IMG/VR virus record: IMGVR_UViG_3300046753_000522
Span: 1-64,000 of that record
Reading direction: 5' to 3' (one strand)
Length of the DNA: 64,000 nucleotides
Source: a virus
Shown: piece after piece, positions 52,458 through 61,415 of the stretch
Numbering within the stretch: position 1 is the stretch's first letter
How the letters are laid out: every line of letters starts with the position of its first letter
Program-made: the position numbers and the translations under genes
Notes under the pieces: generated by a model
Database searches by the model: none
What the model was told of the DNA's origin: nothing
The model's input: the letters and a program-made list of their open reading frames with translations, nothing else

Positions 52458-53951
52458 TTAAAGGTCGATGACGATCTTAATGTCTTCGGTTTGTTCGTCG
52501 TCACGTTCAATTGGCGATCTATTGTCTATGTAGATAACTTTTCCAGAGAAGTTATTCACTTCTGCGGGTCGTAGGTTTGGACCGAATGCATTCTCACGAA
52601 TACTTGCAGTACCACCACCTTCATTAACAGTTACTTGCTCAGCACTATCATATGGTAGGAATCCTGTCCTTCCGTTTTGATGCACATAGAGAATGTTATT
52701 CTCATCATCAAAGTAGTTAATGATTGACTGCGCACCAGTAGTAGTTCCAGTCACAATCTGGTCGCCAGTAATGTTGTCTGCATTGAGACCACTGGTAACC
52801 CAAAGTTGCTTGTATGCCTGCGCGGTTGGGGCAGACAGTGCAGAGTCTCTTCCAGTCATCGGGAAGTCACCATACTGAGCGGAGTCGCGTAACGGATTCT
52901 GCACCAGACCGATCTGACGGAAGTCATTCTCTACGTTAAAGTCACCGCCCTCAACACCAGTCAGTGTGGTCTGGAACATCAGACCAGAGGAGTTGAGGTC
53001 ACGTCGAGGGTCAGCACCCATTCCTGGATTCTGCGAGGTGATGGCACGGAGTTCAGCACCGCTACCACCACCACCCGAAACGCGAATTGATGCGTGGTGA
53101 TAGTTTTGTCCGAATGAATACAACTCGTCTGATGAGTCATCCTTCATGATGATCTCACCAATGAGACCTCCTGGAGTGATATTGGCATATGCCTTTGCTT
53201 CGACAATCTGTGTTCCATAAATGGGAATGCCCACGATCTCGATTTGCGGACGGGAAGTATAACCCACACCTGCCGAGTCAATAGCAATACCCAATAGTTC
53301 TCCAGGGATTGCTTGCTTCTGAACCTCTAATTGCTTTTGGCGAGTTGTTGACAATTCGTCGTAGGGCGGTCCACCTTCTTCAGAATCTAAAACTCTCTCA
53401 ACAGGCATATAACCTGAAGTTAGATAGTTTCTTGCTTCAACAGTACCGACAGTGTACATGTATCTCCAGATGTATCCGTCGTCTCCAACCGAGAAGGGAT
53501 ACCCCGAAATATCGTTGGGTTTAAACAATGAGTTCTTTGGCGTTCCGTTTGATGCTCGACCTTGCTGTAAGCAGACGAATACGTTGTTCTCATCGGTGAG
53601 GACATAGTAGGGATACTGTATATCGCCAAAGGGTGCGATCTGAGTGTTCGAACCATAGTTGTTATCCCATGCTTCGTAGACCTGACCAGCAGTCCAGTTC
53701 CATCGCGGAACAACGTATGTTACGTTGGGAACCAACTTCATTGACTGGATGCTTTCTTGGAACCTCAGAGTCTCGCCACGAGAACTATTGGGGATAGGTG
53801 GTTGCGCATCGGAATCCCATTCCTCGGTACGACCAATCGCCATATAGAATCGATCAGAATCCTCGTCGGAATCCAAGTCCAGATTCAAATAATCTGCATA
53901 GATCCTATCGAGGATGTCCCACTTAAAAAAGTCTGATACTGTTGCTGCCAT
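52458..53951 (-). CDS. 8: Baseplate wedge protein, gp8-like
   Basis: The protein has 497 residues (T4 gp8 has 334). The N-terminal part FYMAIGRTEEWDSDAQPPIP, the YPYYVLTDENNVFVCLQQGR segment and the PFSVGDDGYIWRYMYTV segment follow the pattern of gp8-family wedge proteins in cyanophages and relatives. The C-terminal ~150 residues are less conserved (WVTSGLNADNITGDQIVTGT and onward). It lies between a fibre-like gene and the DUF4815-like gene, in line with baseplate wedge order 25, 6, (7), 8. Function: wedge subunit linking gp7 and the peripheral baseplate. Confidence 0.8.
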   Translation of the reverse strand: MAATVSDFFKWDILDRIYADYLNLDLDSDEDSDRFYMAIGRTEEWDSDAQPPIPNSSRGETLRFQESIQSMKLVPNVTYVVPRWNWTAGQVYEAWDNNYGSNTQIAPFGDIQYPYYVLTDENNVFVCLQQGRASNGTPKNSLFKPNDISGYPFSVGDDGYIWRYMYTVGTVEARNYLTSGYMPVERVLDSEEGGPPYDELSTTRQKQLEVQKQAIPGELLGIAIDSAGVGYTSRPQIEIVGIPIYGTQIVEAKAYANITPGGLIGEIIMKDDSSDELYSFGQNYHHASIRVSGGGGSGAELRAITSQNPGMGADPRRDLNSSGLMFQTTLTGVEGGDFNVENDFRQIGLVQNPLRDSAQYGDFPMTGRDSALSAPTAQAYKQLWVTSGLNADNITGDQIVTGTTTGAQSIINYFDDENNILYVHQNGRTGFLPYDSAEQVTVNEGGGTASIRENAFGPNLRPAEVNNFSGKVIYIDNRSPIERDDEQTEDIKIVIDL

Positions 53952-53966
53952 TTTCTATGCCCTTCC

Positions 53967-54794
53967 TTATGATGCGCCGACTACAGATTGTACGGTCACA
54001 CCTGTGTCACTTGATAGATGCCAGTTATTACCTGTCCATATTAAAGATACTACTGCGTTCTGCAGAACATCGATTTGTGCACCGTTTGCAAAGTTTACGG
54101 GTTCAAGGTAGCACTTTGCTACATTAATGTTCACAAACCTTTTAACGTCGCCGATATCAATGCCATCGTCGAGATAAACTCGGAACGGAGTAGATGATTT
54201 ATTAAGTAGAGTCGTCGCCTTTGCAAGTGATGCTCTTGCTTCGTGATTTACAATCGTCTCGTTGTCAAGAACAACCCGACCGTTGACGCGAACAATACCA
54301 CCATTCAAACCGCTCAGGAGGAGGTCAACATCTGCGCTGTCGCCACCGACCGTCAAACTAACGCCACTGATGCTGTCGCCGTTTGTCAGCACCACGTGGT
54401 TCGGTAGTGTTCCGCTACTCCGGAATGCTAAAAGTATGTCGCCGTCAGAGTCATGAATGTCGTCGACAACGGGGTGTAGCAGAGTCTTGTTTTCAAGAAT
54501 GTCAACTGTGTCCTTGAGTACCACAGTGCCCGATGCTGCTGGCAGAGTGATGTTGTAGTTGGCAGAAGTTGCGTCCTCCGCTACCAGTTTGGTGACGTAG
54601 TTGTTCGTGCCTTCGAATATAATTGCGCCCGCAGAGTCGAACGAAATGTTTTGGGACAAGTATGAGTCGGAAGATCCTAAAACTCTCCAAACATTTGCAA
54701 AGTTGTTATTGATCTTCGTAGCAGCATCACGGAGTGTATCACCCTTGCCGTCATTCGCGACTACCCCATTGTTTAGTATTGATCGTGTTGCCAT
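53967..54794 (-). CDS. Fibre-like structural protein
   Basis: The 275-residue protein opens MATRSILNNGVVANDGKGDT, then LRDAATKINNNFANVWRVLG, a very common start of phage fibre or spike proteins. The middle repeats (NITLPAASGTVVLKDTVDIL) are fibre type. The C-terminus ends in LIWTGNNWHLSSDTGVTVQS, similar to closing strands of beta-rich fibre heads. A late promoter lies just upstream. It sits within the baseplate gene block, so it may be a short fibre or a baseplate-attached spike. Confidence 0.78.
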   Translation of the reverse strand: MATRSILNNGVVANDGKGDTLRDAATKINNNFANVWRVLGSSDSYLSQNISFDSAGAIIFEGTNNYVTKLVAEDATSANYNITLPAASGTVVLKDTVDILENKTLLHPVVDDIHDSDGDILLAFRSSGTLPNHVVLTNGDSISGVSLTVGGDSADVDLLLSGLNGGIVRVNGRVVLDNETIVNHEARASLAKATTLLNKSSTPFRVYLDDGIDIGDVKRFVNINVAKCYLEPVNFANGAQIDVLQNAVVSLIWTGNNWHLSSDTGVTVQSVVGAS

Positions 54795-54821
54795 TACTGT
54801 TGTCCTGTAAATTTATGTTTG

Positions 54822-54829
54822 TATTTATA
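54822..54829 (-). promoter_or_regulatory. Late promoter TATAAATA before a fibre-like gene
   Basis: An exact core lies in the 39-base gap between the gp7-position gene (stop at 54834) and the ATG at 54794. The leader would be about 20 bases and contains an AGGA ribosome site. Confidence 0.8.
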
Positions 54830-54833
54830 CTGT

Positions 54834-56435
54834 TTACTCATCACTATCAAAGTAGGTGTGAGGATCTTCTTTGTAACTCCAGTTTGAGTTATCTTCTCTC
54901 AAATCTGAGTCTAGGATTCCAGGCGTCTGGTTGTAGTCGAGTATCGGGTTCGCATAACCTGCTTGCGAATATATCTCGGTCGTTAGGGCAATGGGATTCC
55001 CGAAGATATCGGCAAACTCAGTAGTAATATAATCTTCCTGCTCTGTAATTATTATCTCTCCGAATTCGCCGATTCTAGGCGTTCCAATCGGGGGTGTCGG
55101 ATAATTAACCCATTCTGAATTGTGATTAGAATTCCAAGCACTATCATAGTACGACCAGTGATAGTTGTTCTCATCCAACAAGTTCATAGTGTTGGAGAGG
55201 TCTGGCGCCACTTCGTCGAACGTTCGACCATCTGCGATATCCGCACGGTATACGCTTGGATACTGTAAGTGCCACTTCTCGACATTCCTGTAGGAGAACA
55301 TATCGTTTGGTTGCGTTCGTATCTGTGCACCACGCTCTTGTATGTCAGCAGGTCCAGGTCCGATCTCGGTGATATCAGTATGGAAGATAGGTCTCTTCCT
55401 GCGCCACTTGTCTCCGATCGGTGCCCTCTCGATAATCTCTACTGGCGGTGGCGGTTCGATGATGGAAGGTTGCGGTCCAAGGTTAAAGTCGTATTCCGAC
55501 AGAATAACAACCTGACCAGCAAGATACATTCCTGCTGGGTGGATAAATGTTTTGTATGCCTCTTTCCAAGTGTTGACGCCAACGGGTGTTTCGATCAACA
55601 GGGCATATAACTGATAGAATTTGTCGTTGGTAATCTTTTTGTCGGTAACGTCTGAACCGATAGTCGTGTACGGAGTATCCCGCACCGTAGTGATTTTCAA
55701 CTCGGCATCTTCGGGCAACCAAGCATTGTCGTTCATCTCTCGGATGATGGCATCGTTTGGCGCCAGATACTCTTCAGCAGGTTCTTTCTGAGAAGAGGAA
55801 GTTCCCACAAACACCAAGGTACGGTCGATTCTTCTCAGAGTGATGAATCGATTGGTGAAGTCCATGATGTAGTCAAGGTCTTGACGTAGTATGACCCACT
55901 CGCCCTTGGTGTTCTTAATTTCGACCGTTACATCGGCGCCCAAGAAAGTGTATGGGAAGTTACTGCCCCCCAACTGACCCTCACCTTCGTAGATGAGAAC
56001 TTCTTCCAGAGGATCACCAACGTAGAATATCTCGTCCTTACCGTACCGAACATCAATGTCAAACCCGTAGAAGATACGGAAGAACTGACGGATCGAATAC
56101 TCGGTGCCCTTTGACCGATACAGTAGGTTTGAGTATTGTAGTGCTGTTCTCTTGTCGTTGAATGACTCAAAGTATGGTTTGCCTAACAACAACTCGTTCG
56201 CAATGAACGTCAAGAACTCTTGCCGTGCTATTACAATATCTCTCGATATCAGGAGGTCATTGAGTGCCTCCGTCGGCATATTATTTTCTTCAAGTGCTTC
56301 ATAGTATTTGATCAGGAACTTGGTGAGTTCCGGATACTTATCATCAAAATGTCCTGGAAGAACTTCAAAGACGTGATACTTGTCAAAGTCAAGCGCGCGC
56401 CGATAGTTATCTGTTAGTGTCTTATCTAACGGCAT
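54834..56435 (-). CDS. Baseplate wedge protein at the gp7 position
   Basis: The protein has 533 residues. The N-terminal 200 residues (LPGHFDDKYPELTKFLIKYY, LLYRSKGTEYSIRQFFRIFY) form a conserved block of T4-like phages that in my recollection is annotated as gp7-like or simply as structural. T4 gp7 is about twice as long (1032). A Pro-rich segment near residues 325-345 (IEPPPPVEII) separates a shorter, Tyr/Asp/Asn-rich C-terminal half. The ATG overlaps the gp6 stop at 56435. Order after gp25 and gp6 supports a wedge role, but the assignment to gp7 rests mainly on position. Confidence 0.72.
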   Translation of the reverse strand: MPLDKTLTDNYRRALDFDKYHVFEVLPGHFDDKYPELTKFLIKYYEALEENNMPTEALNDLLISRDIVIARQEFLTFIANELLLGKPYFESFNDKRTALQYSNLLYRSKGTEYSIRQFFRIFYGFDIDVRYGKDEIFYVGDPLEEVLIYEGEGQLGGSNFPYTFLGADVTVEIKNTKGEWVILRQDLDYIMDFTNRFITLRRIDRTLVFVGTSSSQKEPAEEYLAPNDAIIREMNDNAWLPEDAELKITTVRDTPYTTIGSDVTDKKITNDKFYQLYALLIETPVGVNTWKEAYKTFIHPAGMYLAGQVVILSEYDFNLGPQPSIIEPPPPVEIIERAPIGDKWRRKRPIFHTDITEIGPGPADIQERGAQIRTQPNDMFSYRNVEKWHLQYPSVYRADIADGRTFDEVAPDLSNTMNLLDENNYHWSYYDSAWNSNHNSEWVNYPTPPIGTPRIGEFGEIIITEQEDYITTEFADIFGNPIALTTEIYSQAGYANPILDYNQTPGILDSDLREDNSNWSYKEDPHTYFDSDE

Positions 56436-58348
56436 TATCTGGTCTCTACAACAATTGCCTTCGTAAATGATTCTTCGGGGTCAAACTTAATGATATTGTT
56501 TAGTTCCGAAACCACCACTGATTCATTCGCAGGTACAGCGAACAGTTTTATGAAGTTCTTACCGCCTGGAACATTCTGTACATTTAGTCCAGTGATTGCA
56601 ACTCTACCCGTCTCAGGGAAATACTCGCCGACATTTTCTATGAGCACGCGACCTGACTGAGTTACAACCTCGAGTGCGCGCGAAGGACCAACACGAAATT
56701 GCGTGGGCGCATTTTCTTCGGTGAGTCGTACTCGGTCGAGCAACTTGTTGCGGATAAAGCAGATTTGATTCTTGTATGTAAACAGAGAAGAGTAAACAGA
56801 CGCTTCGTCAGATTCTTCAGGGATTTGTAATGGTGTCGGGAAAGTCTGCTCATAGTTAAACTCAAAGTTTAGCAGAGGTAGTATTCTTCGTTGTATAACT
56901 GTTCTCGATCTAGAAGAAAGAACTGACGGGTCAGTAGCGTCAACCTGTGTGAGCATGTTTGAGCGACGGAATACCTGATCGAACTTTCCTGTATTCTCTT
57001 CAAAATACTTTGCAATATTTCGTTCTACATTATTACGAATAGTAGAAGAGTTGATGCCAGTCAACGATGGGTTAAACTGGAAGAAAGTTTGTGTTGAAAT
57101 GTATGTTGTAACTGGATCAGTAAACTTCAGATCAAAGGAAACAATTGAGAAGTCATCAGCGAGGGCAAGAATCTTTTTACGGACGTCAGCGATAGTTGAA
57201 TTATCGAGACCCTCTTTCCAAACGATTGAGGTGAACACCTTTCCGTAATCGGGTTTGGGGTCGTCCTCACCGCCCCACGACTTGATGTCCTCAATGAAGG
57301 TGGAGTATCTTTTCAAGATCAAGGCAGAGTAGTCAAGTGATGTTACCATTCGATTCTGCGCAGCATATTGGAACGGTGCGTTCTTGCGCATTGATTCGAT
57401 TGTTTCTTTATCGCCACCCCCAGCGGTAGTAGACAACATTGTAACTGAGATGTTATCGGGACTGATTCCGGTTTCGTTGAGACTGATAGGAGTCTTTAGA
57501 ACCAGTGACCGAATACCGTTTGCTTCCTCACCTCTGGTGCGCAGGTAGTTTACGTTGACGACATTACCTGCTGTCGGTGCTTCACCGAGTGAGTTACCAT
57601 TACCGAACGTCAACTCGTAGTAACCATTCGGTGCCTCTCGCAGAACGTAGAGACGGGAAGTCTCGTCAATGGTAGTAGCATCCAGAAGGTTAGTGTAAAT
57701 GTTGAACGCTGAACCGCCGTCAACTACAGCAGAACCTTGGTCGGTGAACACTTTGATAAGTGCGGTTTCGATATCAATATTCGGATCAGGCACAACGTAC
57801 ACGGTATCTTCTTCTGTGCCAACGATAAAGTCTTGATTGCGCTCGATACCTTCATAAACTTTGATGGGTTCATCAGGCGCATCGAAGGGGGCGAAAGTAT
57901 AGACGCCTGTTCCCTGTGCGTTAGCGACCAACGAGTCACGGTTTGTGAACGTATAGTCGATGTCGTCCTTACTACCACGGAGCACCAACTCTCCAGGTTG
58001 AAGTACGGCGACTTCGGCAAGTCCAGGAACACCAACCGCGTTGATCGTTAGGTCGACCGTTGCTTCTGCTGACTTCTTTGAGTCAGGGATATAACCCAAT
58101 GACTCAGCGAGCGATACAACAGAGGGTCGCAACTGTGCGGTGACGAGGTATGACTCGTTGAGGGCAAAGTTTGCGATAAGTGCGCTGAGGTGAGTGTTGT
58201 GTGATAGAACGTCAAGGATGTTACTGAGACCTGCTCCCTCAAAGTCGTAATCCGCAAACTCTCCGCTTTCTTTCAGGAAAGTCTTGAGAGTTTCTTTGAG
58301 GTTCTGAAAGTCTAATTCTGACGATTTTATTGTTGTTGGTGTTGTCAT
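56435..58348 (-). CDS. 6: Baseplate wedge protein, T4 gp6-like
   Basis: gp6 dimers form the inner ring of the baseplate wedge. The length of 637 is close to T4 gp6 (660). The start (SSELDFQNLKETLKTFLKES, then YDFEGAGLSNILDVLSHNTH) and the segment LNESYLVTAQLRPSVVSLAE are highly conserved, as are the middle GNGNSLGEAPTAGNVVNVNY and APFQYAAQNRMVTSLDYSAL. It is one base downstream of gp25 and overlaps the next gene by one base, so the wedge genes form one translational unit. Confidence 0.95.
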   Translation of the reverse strand: MTTPTTIKSSELDFQNLKETLKTFLKESGEFADYDFEGAGLSNILDVLSHNTHLSALIANFALNESYLVTAQLRPSVVSLAESLGYIPDSKKSAEATVDLTINAVGVPGLAEVAVLQPGELVLRGSKDDIDYTFTNRDSLVANAQGTGVYTFAPFDAPDEPIKVYEGIERNQDFIVGTEEDTVYVVPDPNIDIETALIKVFTDQGSAVVDGGSAFNIYTNLLDATTIDETSRLYVLREAPNGYYELTFGNGNSLGEAPTAGNVVNVNYLRTRGEEANGIRSLVLKTPISLNETGISPDNISVTMLSTTAGGGDKETIESMRKNAPFQYAAQNRMVTSLDYSALILKRYSTFIEDIKSWGGEDDPKPDYGKVFTSIVWKEGLDNSTIADVRKKILALADDFSIVSFDLKFTDPVTTYISTQTFFQFNPSLTGINSSTIRNNVERNIAKYFEENTGKFDQVFRRSNMLTQVDATDPSVLSSRSRTVIQRRILPLLNFEFNYEQTFPTPLQIPEESDEASVYSSLFTYKNQICFIRNKLLDRVRLTEENAPTQFRVGPSRALEVVTQSGRVLIENVGEYFPETGRVAITGLNVQNVPGGKNFIKLFAVPANESVVVSELNNIIKFDPEESFTKAIVVETR

Positions 58349-58349
58349 A

Positions 58350-58895
58350 TCAGCGTAACCTGTTCATGTTGACTTTCGCTACGAAAGATTCTTGATAGTT
58401 GTCGATTTTAAATTCTACTTTGATCACAACAGTATTGTGTATCTGTTCTCGCAGGATAGTCATTCCCTGCGGTATCTTTTGATTGCTATCCCAGAATTCA
58501 ACATTAATGATCGTTGCTCTTGGTTCGTCCCTTTCAATCGCTCGTGTAATCTCTGTTCGCACTAATTCTTCGGTGTAGTTCTCAACCGTCTCAAAGAGCA
58601 TAGCACGGACGTTAGCGCCAAAGTAGGGATTGTATGGTTTCTCAAAGTAGTTTGTGAGAAGAATATTCTCGACAGACTGTACGACAGCAGCAGCATCTTC
58701 TTTCTTATAGATGTCGCCAACCATCTGACCATCAACCAGAACCATTCTTCCTGACCGTACATCCCATCGATAGACAGGGTCTTGTACAGTTCCAGGTTTT
58801 GGTTGGAATCGTAGATCGATATCCCTGTTTCTGCGGACTCTGGACGTCGCAAGAGTCTTGTTTTTTAATCCTGGTGATACCCGTTTGAGTGCCAT
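58350..58895 (-). CDS. 25: Baseplate wedge protein, T4 gp25-like (GPW/gp25 family)
   Basis: gp25 is the small wedge protein that starts sheath assembly at the baseplate. The protein has 181 residues (T4: 132), the extra being an N-terminal Arg-rich stretch. The family signature is visible from residue ~75: VQSVENILLTNYFEKPYNPY, GANVRAMLFETV, then LVRTEITRAIERDEPRATII. A late promoter core lies 25 bases upstream with an AAGGTGGG ribosome site. It is followed immediately by gp6, as in many T4-like phages. Confidence 0.93.
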   Translation of the reverse strand: MALKRVSPGLKNKTLATSRVRRNRDIDLRFQPKPGTVQDPVYRWDVRSGRMVLVDGQMVGDIYKKEDAAAVVQSVENILLTNYFEKPYNPYFGANVRAMLFETVENYTEELVRTEITRAIERDEPRATIINVEFWDSNQKIPQGMTILREQIHNTVVIKVEFKIDNYQESFVAKVNMNRLR

Positions 58896-58920
58896 TTCGT
58901 TATCCCACCTTGTATGGGTT

Positions 58921-58928
58921 TATTTATA
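58921..58928 (-). promoter_or_regulatory. Late promoter TATAAATA before gp25
   Basis: An exact core lies in the 39-base gap between the hub gene stop (58935) and the gp25 start (58895). It probably drives the wedge block gp25, gp6 and the gp7-position gene. Confidence 0.82.
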
Positions 58929-58934
58929 CGGTTA

Positions 58935-61415
58935 TCAGTCAGTTATCTCAACAAGGTCGGCACCAGAGAACATCTTCCTGTTGAAGTATGTGCAAACTTT
59001 TTGCTCGAAAGTCGCCTTGTAGTCTTTCTCGATCTTTGGCATAACGACAATCAACTGCTGAGACATATTCCCATCGGGGCGAGTGATATCATAATCGAGA
59101 CTCAACTGGTCGAAGAAGAAAGTGTCTCGGATATACAAAGAAAGGTCAAAGGTGGCGCGATAGTCGATCTTACCTCTTGTGTTATAGAGAGTGTATACGA
59201 CAGCACGACCTTCGTACTTCAGTTGGTTGATTGGGAAAGCACCAGCAACGATAGACTTCTGGGTACTTCCACCATCTTCTTTGCGATATGGTTCGCGCCA
59301 GTATCTCTTCTGTACTGGTTCTTTCTCTTTATACTTTCTTCGGATACCGTTGGCAGGATTATAGTATGCTTCGGTGACTTGTAATCTGTGGTGCTTGAAG
59401 TCTGCGCATCCAGCAATGCCTTCCATCAACCACGCATGCAGGTAATACTGACGGGCAAGGTCTTGTCGATGTTTGATGATTGGCACAAACTCAAGACTGG
59501 TCATGGATCCAGGAGCACCAAAGAACTTCGAAACCGTACAAGACTTCGACAACTTGGTGCTGCTCGTAATCGGGGCATCGTATCGGTCTGGGTTGTAGAT
59601 GGGATCTGCAAGAATCGTACGAGTCAGCGCCTGCTTGTTCTTGGGCAGGAAGGTCTTGCTCGCCCTCTCGACAGGGTTTCCGAGAAGCGTGTAACCGAAC
59701 CTTGGAATAGGTTCACTCTGACCTGTTCGTTTGACCTCGTACGGAGGAGGAGGTGCTCCGATATTATACAAGGGATTCAGGCGATTTTCGTTCAATAGGG
59801 ACTCAATACACTTCGGACCGTCGGTCTGCATCTCGGGTGCGGTAACGATATCGCTCGCCCCATCCATCGTACGCAACTTCGACCGTATCTCCATTGTGTT
59901 GGGAGTCCAGTTGAAGTAGTAACTGTATGTGTCGATCTTGGCGATCTTGTCCTCAAGATAACCATCCTCGTCAACTTCAACCATACGCACAGCATACGGT
60001 GAAGTTTTCTGCCACACTTCCCACCACTGAGGGGGATTGGCGTAGTTCTTGAACAGAGGTTCATGCGGTGCGTTGGCATCTGGCCATTGCGCCATCAGGT
60101 TGACCGCATCGGGATCCTTTGGAGTTGTCCAACCCTCAGACCACATATCAACAGATGCATAGACCACGTGATTGTTCTTTGCTTCCCAACCCCAGTCAAA
60201 GATGTACTCAGGTTTCTCTTCGCCCTTCATGTCTGAAGAACCGTCATGGGTGTCGTCCCAATCATTAGTTGCAATGGGAAGTGCGGGGTAGTCGTGGTCG
60301 ATAGGCAGGTTAATTGCACCTGGACTACCGCCGAGAGAAACCGCCATCAGAGAACGATCAGCAGCACGTGCATGTTCTGCCCTGTAGCAATCATCTGCTC
60401 GATCAGCGTAATTTGCATAGTTGGAAATATGCGCGCTGTGTGCCTCTTCAGAATACTTTGCGAACTTTGAGGTCCATGCCTCGAGTGCGCGACCGACGAG
60501 GTTTCCGTGGAATACCGTGTCCTTGCCCTGACCGTCTTCACCGCCAGTGTAAAGTGAACCAAAGTAATGGAAGTCCGGACCACCGATCTTTCCCTTCTTG
60601 CCGATCACGCGTGTGTCTTCAGAAGAGAATGTCATGAACCCGCCACTGGTAGCAGTGAAATGAGACATTGCAGAGAAACGAATACCGCGTTTTGCGTTGG
60701 GGATAATATCGTTACCAGAGATCAACCGTAGATCTTTCTTCGTGATGATCTTATGTTCACTTGAACCATAGTCAAGGCGATCGCCCCAAACCTTTGTGTC
60801 CATATTACCCCGAACAATGGTTGAGTGCGTGTCACCCGTTTCGGTGATCAACGTTCCGTGTACCGAGTGGTTTTGATTGGCACCGACAGTGACGTTATAA
60901 TTGCCACCGACATGCATATTATAGTTGCCATTGACCGTCAGGTTGAGGTCGCCGTCATAGGTCAGGTTGCCTTCTCCCTGCACCACAAGTTCGTGGTCGG
61001 CACCAACGACTTGTACTTGGTGTGAACGAGATGAGATCAGTACTGAACCGTCTTGCTTGAGTTCAACGCCTGCGCCCGTATGGTGTTTGATTAATATGCG
61101 CTGGTTTCCTGGAGTGTCGTCCATCTCGAACGAGTGTCCAGTCAGAGTCTCGTTTGCCTGATTGAATGGGTAGATGGAGGTTGTCGCCATGGGTACGTCG
61201 AAGTTTGTGCCAACCGTGCTGCCCCGACTCCAAACTTCATTAATCTTGATTCCCATACTCGCACGATTGAGACTTGTACCGAACCAGTTTCCTCTGCGGG
61301 GAAACTCTCCAGTGGGGTCAGCAAATCCATCGATGGGTATACCAGTGGTGAGTTCTTTCTCTTCACCACCTTCTTCTTTGGCGCGTTGCGTTATCTTGTT
61401 ATTTCCTGTTGTCAT
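58935..61415 (-). CDS. 5: Baseplate hub/needle protein, gp5-like without lysozyme
   Basis: The protein has 826 residues. It starts with an OB-fold-like segment (RRGNWFGTSLNRASMGIKIN). A beta-helix follows, built on repeats such as LTVNGNYNMHVGGNYNVTVG and onward (about residues 105-220), the hallmark of VgrG/gp5 membrane-piercing needles. A central Ala-rich helical stretch (AHISNYANYADRADDCYRAE) and a long C-terminal domain ending FSGADLVEITD have no T4 counterpart I know. The T4 gp5 lysozyme domain (about 190 residues) is not evident. The upstream gene encodes an amidase and ends one base from this start, so the cell-wall enzyme may be supplied separately. Confidence 0.85.
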   Translation of the reverse strand: MTTGNNKITQRAKEEGGEEKELTTGIPIDGFADPTGEFPRRGNWFGTSLNRASMGIKINEVWSRGSTVGTNFDVPMATTSIYPFNQANETLTGHSFEMDDTPGNQRILIKHHTGAGVELKQDGSVLISSRSHQVQVVGADHELVVQGEGNLTYDGDLNLTVNGNYNMHVGGNYNVTVGANQNHSVHGTLITETGDTHSTIVRGNMDTKVWGDRLDYGSSEHKIITKKDLRLISGNDIIPNAKRGIRFSAMSHFTATSGGFMTFSSEDTRVIGKKGKIGGPDFHYFGSLYTGGEDGQGKDTVFHGNLVGRALEAWTSKFAKYSEEAHSAHISNYANYADRADDCYRAEHARAADRSLMAVSLGGSPGAINLPIDHDYPALPIATNDWDDTHDGSSDMKGEEKPEYIFDWGWEAKNNHVVYASVDMWSEGWTTPKDPDAVNLMAQWPDANAPHEPLFKNYANPPQWWEVWQKTSPYAVRMVEVDEDGYLEDKIAKIDTYSYYFNWTPNTMEIRSKLRTMDGASDIVTAPEMQTDGPKCIESLLNENRLNPLYNIGAPPPPYEVKRTGQSEPIPRFGYTLLGNPVERASKTFLPKNKQALTRTILADPIYNPDRYDAPITSSTKLSKSCTVSKFFGAPGSMTSLEFVPIIKHRQDLARQYYLHAWLMEGIAGCADFKHHRLQVTEAYYNPANGIRRKYKEKEPVQKRYWREPYRKEDGGSTQKSIVAGAFPINQLKYEGRAVVYTLYNTRGKIDYRATFDLSLYIRDTFFFDQLSLDYDITRPDGNMSQQLIVVMPKIEKDYKATFEQKVCTYFNRKMFSGADLVEITD

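Noticed and set aside
58935-61415. T4 gp5 lysozyme domain in the hub protein
   Set aside because: No Glu-8residue-Asp-5residue-Thr type lysozyme motif or matching segment was found by reading the sequence.
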